The notes under the pieces are model-generated. The model was not told the DNA's origin. It saw only the letters and a list, made by a program, of their open reading frames with translations, and made no database searches. From Romanomermis culicivorax (Eukaryota; Nematoda; Enoplea; Mermithida; Mermithidae), in the NCBI GenBank assembly GCA_963922205.1, contig CAWUHX010000210.1:496001-560000 (forward strand): a stretch of 64,000 nt of DNA, read 5' to 3'. The translations under genes and the position numbers were made by a program. This document shows positions 22,517 through 31,413 of this stretch, piece after piece. The first letter of the stretch is position 1. Every line of letters begins with the position of its first letter.

Positions 22517-23111
22517 GTAAGTTGCATGCATTTTCACCTGCTGTCCTTTTTTTCTTGGTTCATGTCTTTTTTTTCTTGGTCTTTCTGGTTTGAGTTTCCC
22601 ACTGTGCTTAGTTTCCGACTCCCTAAGTACCAAAAGACTCGCAGTAGTCAGTTTCTGCCAGTCTGATCAATCATTATGCCTTGGCCTAGCTTGCGCACAT
22701 TCCGACACTGAGGCTGCAGACTGCTTCTGAAGTTAATCTCAAATTAACTTTGGTTGTGAAGGTCATGCTCAAGTCCATAATCGAGAGAAGCCATCTGCCT
22801 AAAATCAAACTTCATTTTCGAACACTAAAATTTTCAAAAATCAACACTTTTCGAATTTCTCAAATTCCAAACTAACAACTTTTCAGATTTTTACATAAAA
22901 CTACTACTGATTTTCCAAAACTCAAAACAATCTCAGCATCATATTTTCAAATACCTTTCCTTCAAATTTTCAAAATTTCCTTTCTTATTTTTTAGTATTT
23001 TTGGTCAAAACTTTTTTTTCTAACTTCCCTGTATGTTTAAGTATCTCTGAGTAGATACTCTCAGTCACTTTCTCTTAAGAAATGTGTATAATTTATCTTA
23101 AATGTTTTTAG
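22517..23111 (+). other. Element B ORF3 intron (595 bp)
   Basis: GTAAGT donor, AT-rich body, and TCTTAAATGTTTTTAG acceptor. Element C has an intron of 623 bp at the homologous codon (58718-59340), in the same phase (one base of the codon before the intron). Introns inside retrotransposon coding genes are uncommon because retrotransposition of spliced RNA would erase them. Persistence implies that full-length genomic RNA stays unspliced. Confidence 0.65.
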
Positions 23112-23965
23112 AGTTCAATGTCAAGCGGCTCGTTTGAGTAAGAGAGCTTGAGCAGTGGTATATGTCACTGTTTCAGCATCCTCCTAGTTCCATATCCTTG
23201 CCAGAGTTCGTACTCCCAGGCCATCTGCATTCAGCATTGTCCACAGTGCAGATGCCCAATTTTCGTGGATACACTCTGATTGGCTTTGACACTGAATCGA
23301 TTATTACATCAGACTTGTCAAGGTTTTCACATTCTTGTTTTATACCTTTTAATTCTGATACCAAGACTGTACCTAGGTACATGCAACTCACCCACCCAGA
23401 TGGCAGGGCTCTCGTTTTCAAAGCTCTCTTAGCCACCGGAGAAGATTGGACTGCCTTCTTTAAGTAGTTTGATAACACCCATACCATTGTCTCTAAATTT
23501 GATGCCGACAATGACTGGCGTGCTCTGTACACTCTGGTAGGTCCTTCTTCCCACACAGCAAGTCAAAGTGCTGAACCTACGGTCATCCCCAAGATACGGA
23601 TGATCAACATTGTCGGATGCATGAAACGGAGTGAGAAATCTCCTGATCTTTTCGAGAAAGCCCAGCTTATCAGCTTTTTCCCTGAATGCGGCACTCTCAA
23701 AGCATGCATAGCCTGTATGTGGGCTTGGGATATGGTATCCTTTAACCGCAACTTTTCTAAAAACCCCACTTATTAGGCCACACCATCCTAACGCTAACTG
23801 TTTGGCAATAAGCTAATATATGTGGGACTAGATGCTTTCTATCTCATTCTGATGTATCTAGCTTTGGGTCACCATAGTTTTCTTGATGAGCTCTTTTGTG
23901 CAGCCAAAATCTTTCCTCACGATTTATTTCACCCTTCTATTATCGACCATATTGCTAGGGTTCTA
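23112..23965 (+). pseudogene. Element B ORF3 exon 2: DEDDy-type 3'-5' exonuclease domain
   Basis: Exon 2 begins EFNVKRLV-stop-VRELEQW, matching DYNIKHLVCVGEIEQW of element C. The domain then shows Exo I, TLIGFDTESI (D-x-E, about 23270-23300), a strand YMQLTHPDGRALVFKALL, and Exo II, SKFDADNDWRALYTL (about 23495-23535). It continues with KIRMINIVGC and LKACIACMW segments, then Exo III, LIYVGLDAFYLILMYL (Y-x3-D, about 23815-23860). This is the order and spacing of the RNase D/WRN/EXD class (DNA_pol_A_exo1-like). The enzyme class removes 3' nucleotides from RNA or DNA using two metal ions held by the four acidic residues, all present here. Breaks: TGA 23135, TAG 23465, TAG near 23774, then a frameshift before Exo III and another near 23960. 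Confidence 0.7.
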
Positions 23966-25110
23966 ATTTGTCATGGGTAGATAAGGACTCTCTATTACCT
24001 ACTGGGTTTGACTTTCCCAACAACCCCACTCTGTCGACGGAATTCCTACCAGCAGTGATGCAGGACGAGGCATTGTCGGTCCTCTCCTATCTTTTTATGG
24101 ACACTATCCAGCCCACCCACGGTCAGCAGATGAGCCGGGCTACATTGACCAATGGTGTGGCGCTCTTATAAACTGTTCAAGCTTCAACTTTTCCATGTCC
24201 TCTGCCAAAACTCTCTTGGATTCATTGCAGGAATCTTCACAATGCTCAAGCTAATGACCCTCAGTCATCACTCGAGTATCCTGTGATACTCAATAATCCT
24301 CTGGATCTTCAAATGGCCATAGCCACAGCTATGCGGTCAGGAAAGCTCCTGATTTACACTATGCTTTGGGTGCACCAATGTCCATTAACTATCCAATGCA
24401 GGTTTTCCATTGCCTCCTTACTGATTTTATTTCCACATCTGATCCCCTTCCTTGTGAATCTGATGCCTTCACTGATTGCATGGCTAGAGATCAACTGAGG
24501 TGGGGAAAACAGTACAGCAAAGGTTACCAGCACCCATCTCAAACTTATCTTCATTATCTGACACCTAAGAATGTCCACACCTCGAATCTTTTGACTGCTA
24601 GCCTTCCACTACCTCTCCATGCTCTCTGGAGGAATATGATGATGTCCAAAAGACAATTTGTAATGCCATTAGTGACATGGTCGAGGAACTTAGGAAGTTT
24701 TACATGCTCTAATGTTGGTTGGATGTGAAGGGTGACCCTATGGACATCCTTACTCACTATAAGAAAACCTTGCCCCAAGTCAAACCTAAATTCGGGTGCA
24801 AATCTGTATCTCATATCACAGACCATTTGGCTCTACATCCAGTCATAGTCTCCTCAGCTAGAATGGACATCGACAAATCAAATCTTCTACACCAGGACTC
24901 TAGGTACAAAATTAATCCTCACTACTACTTTTCCTGGTTGTCAAAGTGTGTATGTCTACTACTGATTTACCAAGTTTTGACGCCACCATCTGCTACCCTC
25001 AATACTGTAACTTCCACATCTGCTACACCTTCTGCTCAATCTTCAACAACTCTCCCGTTAGAAGCTACGCCCAGGGTTGACCTCGATCAGTGTGTTACTG
25101 TTGACTGAGA
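23966..25110 (+). pseudogene. Element B ORF3 middle helical region
   Basis: Follows the exonuclease domain in several frames: DKDSLLPTGFDFPNNPTLST, then PVILNNPLDLQMAIATAMRS, MSINYPMQVFHCLLTDFIST, and KVKPKFGCKSVSHIT-type segments. The PLDLQMAIATAM and CLLTDF segments align loosely with PVDVVWYITAGLA and LFQLGRECYEPVEI of element C (57480-57380). This implies a conserved helical domain after the exonuclease. At least four frame changes or stops (24171, about 24360, 24498, 24726) break it. No known fold recognised. Confidence 0.5.
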
Positions 25111-25642
25111 ATTATTTCACATAGCAGTTAATCTTCTGAAGCATAATAACTTACCCACTCCTCCTCATAAGGGTTTCTCGCCTTCCGGACAAAAGCTAAG
25201 CCTTTTTCCGGACCATGAATTCCTATTTTTGTATGAGATGATTTTTGGACCTTTACCTACCACTCCTACCCCATCCTCCAGTCAGCCAGCGATGGTTCCA
25301 ACAACAGTAGCCATGCAACCAACTGTTTCTGTTATGCCTTCAACTCAGAGCGCAGTGCAGCAACCTCAAGTTGTGGTTCAGCCTCAAACATCCATTTCTG
25401 CTCCACCTCAGAGTGCCTCGAAACAACCTCAAGTTGCTGCTCAGCCTCAACCATCAACTTCTGCAACTCAGTCAAGCTCATCTGCTAAGTGTAGGAGCGC
25501 TGCAAATCAATCGATATCAATAGCAGTTAAGCAACCTACAGTAAACAGCGATGCCCTCACAGTCACGCGCATGCCAGGCAAACCTACGCTATCCAATCCT
25601 ACTGTAGACACTATACCAAGATCCATTGCCTTATGTCTCTGA
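25111..25642 (+). pseudogene. Element B ORF3 low-complexity linker, part 1
   Basis: Open from 25229. It is Pro/Gln/Ser/Thr-rich, with an imperfect internal repeat of about 27 codons (QPQVVVQPQTSISAPPQSAS and QPQVAAQPQPSTSATQSS). It ends where the exon-bearing insertion begins. Probably a disordered linker. Element C has a Pro/Gln/Thr-rich counterpart (56400-55640). Confidence 0.55.
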
Positions 25643-26140
25643 GTTTTTTTTCTCATTTATTAAAAACATATGCAACAGGAAAGTAATGGACCTCACGACT
25701 ACACCTACAAAGATTAGAATCTAAAGTTACGTGATATCATGACATAATATCTTAGTTTTTATACCTTTTTTTCATATATAAATGTATGATTTGTATGTAA
25801 AACTTCACTTCACTATATTCTCTTAATAAATTTAACTTACTTGCTTTTCTGCTCTTTGACAAAGTCGTAGGGTCGTCCTGTAAAACGTCGTCCACATCAT
25901 CCGGATTTGCAACTATTGGAAGCTGGAAAGAAACATATTTTCGTTACGAGACTAAACTTTTCTTTTAAAATTACCTTAGTGTTTTCCTGAGCGTTGCCAT
26001 CATTGTCCATCCTTTGACATTTCCATTGGCGTTTCTGAAGAAAACAGAACAACTCAAGAACATTTTTAGCATTCAGTCCGATTTGCAGGTTGTTCAGCTA
26101 CAGTAACCTGTATTTACCCTTAACCCAAAAATAGACAACC
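25643..26140 (-). mobile_element. Insertion in ORF3 carrying two antisense mini-exons
   Basis: This is an AT-rich block unlike flanking ORF3, whose Ser/Pro/Lys-rich coding resumes at about 26145 ([20 protein letters not shown]). Minus-strand gene structure: acceptor CTGTTTTCTTCAG, exon 26034-25975 (60 bp), donor GTAATTTTA, a 52-bp intron, acceptor TTTCTTTCCAG, exon 25922-25841 (82 bp), donor GTAAGTTAA. In one continuous frame the exons encode an Asn/Asp-rich peptide containing RMDNDGNAQENTK followed by LPIVANPDDVDDVLQDDPTT. No parent gene recognised and the insertion ends are unclear. Confidence 0.5.
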
Positions 26141-27617
26141 CTTACATAAGTCTAAGCAATCTTATCGTATTCCTAAGGTCGCTGCAGCCTCAGTAGTCGC
26201 AAAGCCTTCATTTTCCACCTCTGCTACCCCAATTTCTAGTCCTACACTCACAGGTGAAGATCTAGCTGAAGCTTTAGCTGAGATCCAAGTTGGTACCAAG
26301 ACTGTCAACCACTTTCACATCCTTGACATCTCTGGCAAACCTATGATGGATGTTCTTCACCATCTCCATTCTCAACTAAAGAAATGGAAGATAGATCCAC
26401 AGGACAAATCTGGCAAATCTCACAAACCTACAGCGAAGTCTTGTCCGGCTGCTCAAAAAGGCACCCATGCTTCAAAGACCAAACTGGAATCTAAGAAACC
26501 TTCCACATCTCAACAGTACAAACCTCACCATTCTCGTGTCATGCCTCAGTGTTTCACACAACCTCAGGCCACTGCCAAACCAGTAGCTAAGACACACTGT
26601 AGGCAACAAACCATTCCTAAGGTGCCTATGGAGCAGCTTCCATCACTGTTTTCAATCTATTTTCCACCTGGTTTTGGTGCACCAGAACAGCCTCCCACTG
26701 CTGTTGCGCCCATCTACCAGCCTTACATTCAACAACTGTACCAACTGGCTATTGTCCCTCAGTATCAGTATCTTGCTCAATTTCCACCTCCTCCACTGGC
26801 TTATGCCATACCACAGCTAAATGCTGGGTATCAGGCACCACCGGCTAGGTATCCTGTTCCTTTTCAACAACCTGTGGTCCAGTTGCAGCAACAACACCAG
26901 CTAATCGCTGCTACTGCAGCTCAACCTCCACCACCTGTTCAGCAAGCTCCAGTAGTACAGCAATCAACCTTGTCTACTACAAAGAGTGCAACTACTCAAC
27001 TACCCTCCTCTAGTGCATCTCATTCCATGACTGCTACTATGTCCACGACTGCATCTATGTCACAATCTGCTCCCCTATCAGCCCACCAGCCCGGTCTGGC
27101 TGGAACTCATTTCAAGCCTAGAGTGGTGACCCACCCTGATATCTTCGACCTGTTATCTTGCCTTAATATTAATTTTCCGTCTGGCACCTCTCAAAAGGCA
27201 ACTGACGCAAATATGTCTCTTTACCAATTATATCGAGATACCTATAAGATCTCTGTCATTAGGGCTACTGAGCGCTCCATTCCTGACATCCTGTTGAGTA
27301 CCATCCTTGACTGGCTGCCCAACTGGGCTATTGGCATCCAGATAGCTGAGCTCACTCTCTTCTTACGCGAATGTCAATCATTGAACAAAACATTGCATTA
27401 CCTAACTGCCAATACCTCATCAGTTGAGATGATCAAGGCTATTCTTGAGAAACCTCAAGAGGTAGGCGTCTGTGACCCTCATAGGCTATGTGTGTTGGCC
27501 ACGGTTTGTGCCAACCCTCACCCTGATGGTCATGTCACAGGCCGCATCCTTGGTCAGTTTACTGTATCTTCTCAATCGTATCATCAATGTTCCGGTTCCC
27601 ACACTGCTCGTCCTTAA
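26141..27617 (+). CDS. Element B ORF3 linker part 2 and conserved C-terminal domain
   Basis: Open from 26343 (earlier codons in frame from about 26145) to the stop at 27617. It has a Lys/Ser-rich segment, a long Pro/Gln/Tyr-rich low-complexity segment (26690-27100), then a structured end. That end has [40 protein letters not shown] and [15 protein letters not shown], probably helical. The last part is the homologue of IPEPLWDRIICEIILEWLTE in element C (about 55370) and of the remnant in element D (about 8430). No known family recognised. A nucleic-acid or particle-binding module is possible but unproven. This is the longest undamaged stretch of ORF3 in the window. Confidence 0.6.
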
Positions 27618-28002
27618 ATCAGTAGTCTATTGCTACTACTGATATTTTTAGTTCTTCTGCATTTCTTTTGTTTGCTTTCTTTAATTTCTCTGCTCAAAAA
27701 GTTTTAATCTCGGTGCTTTCATTTTCTACTTCAAAATTTAAGAGCTTTTGTACAGTTTGTGACTAAACCTGTGAAAAATTTTCTTTTGTGCGCATTTTTA
27801 TTTGTGATGACCAAATTCACACAACCAGTTTGCTGTATCTGTGTCTCCTCTAGTTAAGTAAGTATCTTAAGTTCACTTTCTTGCCATTTTGGATATTGTC
27901 AGGTCTTGCTGCCCTCATTCTTCCACAAATGAGAGTCAGAAATTCTCCCACTGCAACTACTCAGCCACACCTTGTAGTCTTGATGGCTTAAGGTGATCTG
28001 CT
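27618..28002 (+). other. Element B 3' untranslated region
   Basis: T-rich and noncoding. Shares GAGCTTTTGTACAGT and the terminal AAGGTGATCTGCTGC with element D's 3' region (8708 and 8961). Confidence 0.6.
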
Positions 28003-28016
28003 GCAAGGGGGAGGGG
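28003..28016 (+). promoter_or_regulatory. Polypurine tract of element B
   Basis: AAGGGGGAGGGG immediately precedes the 3' LTR's TG. It is the expected plus-strand primer and fixes the LTR start. Confidence 0.85.
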
Positions 28017-28439
28017 TGTTGTAGTGACATTTCCAGTCTCCCACAACTGTTATAATGTCACTTTACAGCTTCTTGTACCTTACAACCATAGATGAGCATG
28101 TCTCAAGCATCTGATGGATATTCAAACCGGGCGATGCAATTACTGTAGTCATTGCATCCTGTGCCAGAATTTCAGTCAGTGATTCAGAGTTTTGCGTTTT
28201 GCATTTTTCTTACTGACTGTTCCTACCTCGCCAAATAAACTCCTTGTCACGCATTTTACTGTCATGGCCAGTAATAAAGGGAGTATGTGCCTCAGCCCAG
28301 CACTAAGTAAGTCTTAGTATTATGGTCTGAACCTATTGGACAAAAACTCCTGCCAAATCATTTTGAAATCAAAATCAAATCTCAAATAATTTTGGTGGAT
28401 CACCAGTCAAGAGTCTCCCCAATAAAAACACATATAACA
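28017..28439 (+). mobile_element. Element B 3' LTR
   Basis: 423 bp, TGTTGTAGTGAC ... CACATATAACA, aligned with 11366-11826. Polyadenylation-type AATAAA lies in GCCAAATAAACTCC (about 28223). It is followed by the 3' target duplication GTCC (28440-28443). Removing 11366-28443 restores a continuous MITE sequence, which confirms orientation and ends. Confidence 0.88.
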
Positions 28440-28560
28440 GTCCAACCAGTTGGGGGGGGGGTAAATCTGAAATTTTGGGGGAAGGGGGTCGAAAAAAGTC
28501 GAAATTTTTCCCAAAAAAGGCCCAAAAACATACACTTTTTTGCCAATTTTTTCAATTGAG
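28440..28560 (+). mobile_element. Right part of the hAT-like MITE that received element B
   Basis: GTCCAACCAGTTGGGG and the GTCGAAAAAAGTCGAAATTT and CATACACTTTTTTGC blocks match 9463-9575. The MITE's own right end is missing and sequence diverges from about 28555. Confidence 0.7.
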
Positions 28561-28570
28561 TATAAGTCAG

Positions 28571-29370
28571 TGTAACGACCAGATTTGTGTGAGGTACTTT
28601 ACTTCTAACCAATCGGTCGATACGGCGGGGACAAATAATGGGACGGGGGCGCGGGCGTACGATTACAAATACGGGGCGATAATATACGAACAATCGACGG
28701 TCGCTTGAACGTCGAATACAAAACGGGGGCGGCGCGGTTGCTTGCAAATAAAAAATTACACGACACGGTTTAATTGCTTTCGAAGACGGTTGCTTGCAAA
28801 TGCGGGCGCGGGGTCGAAAAATTGAACGATACAAGAATGTGAATAAAATCACGCTTTGCTTCTTCTTTTATACGGCGATTTTGGCCACTCCCTGGGCGTT
28901 GCGGGAGGTCGAGCTTCTGTCCATCTTCTTCCGCCAATCGTCGTTTCCTGCTACGCTTTTTATGCTTTCTTAATTACGCCTCTCTAATGCTTTTCTGGTA
29001 CTGTATGCTTTCTGTGCTTCGCTTGCTTTCTACGGTGGGCTTGGCCACACCTTTGTGCTTCTGTGCATGTTTCCTGTATCCGTTTCTCTGTATACACATG
29101 TTTTGTGGGGCCACCGCTACCGTTACACTTGAGACTACTGTACGGCGGGGCTTCTACGCATTTTACTGCGTGCAGGTGTTGTTTACGATTTTTACTGGGG
29201 ATTACGGTAGCTGTGGAATGTGTAGTTTAGTGTGGGTTCTAGGGGAACAGCTGCCGTTTGTGCAAATTAATTAGGGCATCTTAATTGGGCTACCGGGGTG
29301 TGAACAGATCAAAATAAAGTACTTCACATAATTTTGTAGGAATGTTTGGGTGTGAATCCCAGACACCCTT
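28571..29370 (+). mobile_element. GC-rich segment, possible solitary LTR of another family
   Basis: Begins TGTAACGACCAG, is far GC-richer and CpG-richer than its surroundings, has GACGGTTGCTTGCAAAT twice, and contains AAAATAAAGTAC near 29311. TGTAACG is a common LTR start in some metazoan families. No target duplication or partner was found, and the open frame 28987-29274 (Cys/Phe/Leu-rich) has no recognised similarity. The compositional break is clear, the LTR call is tentative. Confidence 0.3.
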
Positions 29371-29629
29371 GAGACGATAAAATGTGAAAATTAATAATAT
29401 TTAATAAATGTCTATTACATACAGTATGCTACATATTTACAGTACTGCTTTAGCAGGTACGTTACATCAGCTTTGTGAACACGTGAATAATCGCGGTGAA
29501 ACAGAGGGATAAATGACGCCCGTAAGTGGCAAGTATAAATCAAAATGTTGCTTCCCTCGAGCGAAAACTTTGCTGCATCAAGGCATCATTTTGACGCCTA
29601 TCGTGGAAGTATAAACCAGGCTTTACAGG
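29370..29629. other. Spacer with a short foldback
   Basis: At about 29520-29625 GTGGCAAGTATAAATC and GTGGAAGTATAAACC lie around a GATGC-rich centre, reminiscent of the MITE ends at 2314. No gene. Confidence 0.3.
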
Positions 29630-30058
29630 TTAGGATGATTTTTGTTTATTTTCAGTAAATCTCAACGGTATAGGTTGCAGGATCAACTCAGAAATTGCTT
29701 CTTGAATCTTCATTGGAGCCTTCCCAAGAATGACTACTTGGCTTTTGAGTAAATCTACGGTGAAGCCTTTGAGAAATATTCGAGAAAATCCCAATATCGA
29801 ATTCACAGGTGTGAAATCGTTCACATGGACTAAAAAAGTATCATCCAATGAACTCACTTCAAACTGAATTTAAGTTTCATCTAGTTTTGAGTGAAAATTC
29901 CGCAAATCAATAACATAAGATTTAGAATTATTGTATCTTGATTTATATATAAAAACATCAGGCACAATGGAAGAACTGGTCAGCATGTCAGGGTTTAGAA
30001 AAGTCAAATCAGGATTACTCCTAATCGTGTAGATATTCTCTCCTGGGCCACCAATCAT
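29630..30058 (-). pseudogene. C-terminal fragment of a paralogue of the large TcdA/TcdB-like gene
   Basis: Reads IGGPGENIYTI, PDVFIYKSRYNNSKSYVIDL, then, after one in-frame TAA (about 29868), SSLDDTFLVHVN and LGKAPMKIQEAISELIL. These match IGGPGENVYTI, PDVFIYKSKYSNSKSYIIDL, SSLGSIFIVHVN and IGNVRMKILESNLKLIL of the gene at 34748-35500 in the same order. It is truncated at both ends: upstream it abuts a dispersed repeat at 30062, and downstream it lacks the last 60 or so residues. It is evidence that the family was duplicated locally, on the same strand about 5 kb away. Nonfunctional. Confidence 0.75.
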
Positions 30059-30061
30059 ATC

Positions 30062-30480
30062 ATAGGTGGGGCGATAGCGTCAACCTATAATATACTTGGC
30101 CCCCAAATTTCATGCCCCCCCTCTGGAGCCAAAATGATATGTGCTAGAAACTTCGGGTTTTTTCATAATTTCGAGAATACGGACAAACTATGGGGTGCCT
30201 TTTTCCATTTTGCCTCTATCTGCAAGTAGTGCTCGGTGGGGCCCCAAAAATATGCAAAAAATGCACTATTTGAGGCCCCCTTCCACCATGCCCAGCAATG
30301 GGTGTGCCATATCCAACCTCCATACTTCGGCCTAAGCATCTTGGGGGTGTAATCTCAAATGCGATTTTTTTATTCTTTTGAAATATGGCCTCAATTCAAT
30401 TATGTAGTTGTCCAAAGTCCTAAGAACCACGGAATTTGGCAATTTTATTTTTTTTGCAGTTTTAATTGATCTGGTACCCT
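30062..30480 (+). repeat. GCGATAGCGTCAACC module of the dispersed repeat family
   Basis: Starts GGCGATAGCGTCAACCTATA near 30069. It shares blocks with 421-870 (reverse) and 43908-44260, and its first 60 bp with 44750-44815. Followed directly by the GAATTCAATGGA minisatellite. Confidence 0.7.
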
Positions 30481-31250
30481 TATTGGGATTTTTGGGGTGT
30501 AAGGGTTTTCGATCATGAGGAATTCATTGGACGTGGTCACTTTACACTTAAAATCATCGTCAATATAAATGAAGGTACCACCGTGCCTTGTTGGAGGAAC
30601 AGTTTTTGACCATTGGGAATTTGATGGACGCGGTCATTTTACACAAAAAATTATCCTGAATGTAAACCAGCATATTCTTGCGAAAGAAAAACGGCCAGGA
30701 ATTCAACGGCTAGGAATTCAATGGAGGTGGTCACTTTGCACAAAAAATCATCATTAATGTAAATGAAGATACTCTCATGACTATTTGGAGGAAAGGGTTT
30801 TTGACCATTCAGAATTCAATGGATGTGGACATTCTGCACGAAAAATTATCTCTGGTGTAAACAAGCATATTTTGTGATAATTTGCATCAAGAAGTTTTGC
30901 ACCACTGGGAATTCAATGAATGCAGTCACTTAACATAAAAAATTATCCCATGTGTCAACAGATGTATTTTCCTGATTTTGGGTGGGAGGGTTTTTCGACC
31001 ACGGAGAATTTAATGAATGTGATCATTTAACACACATAATTATGTTTAGTGTATACAAATGTATTTCTGCGATTTTTGGGGAAAGAGGTTTCTGACCAAG
31101 GGGGAATTCAATGGACACAGTCACATAACACAAAAAAATTGTTCGATGTGTAAACAAAGGTGTTTCTCCGGTTTTCAGGTTGACATATTCCTAATCATGG
31201 GGAATTCAATGGAAAAAGTCATTTTACACTATTCTTACAATGTGTTTTAA
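30481..31250 (+). repeat. GAATTCAATGGA minisatellite, about 7 units
   Basis: Units of about 105-115 bp with GGAATTCAATGGA, a CACTTTACAC-AAAAAATTAT block, and a GTAAAC...TATTTTC block. Homologous to 1-460 (reverse) and 45000-45440. Phasing of short open frames is lost between units, so it is not coding. Confidence 0.75.
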
Positions 31251-31413
31251 GTTCTATATAGTTTACACATCCTTTACTTTTACCGGAAGTGAGAATTCCT
31301 ACCTTTAAGATTGCTTTTTATTGCTTCTTTGATGTGAAGATGACCAAGTTTAAAACTTTAATGTGCTTCTAGAAGGTTTTCATGCATGGCTGAGGCCCAC
31401 TAAAAAGAGGTGG

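Noticed and set aside
22351-27617. ORF3 as a retroviral envelope gene
   Set aside because: Position and splicing resemble env, but there is no signal peptide, furin site, fusion peptide or C-terminal membrane anchor. The motifs are those of an exonuclease.
28987-29274. 95-codon hydrophobic, Cys-rich open frame
   Set aside because: It lies in a GC-rich LTR-like segment, with no similarity, splice context or repeat conservation to support a gene.
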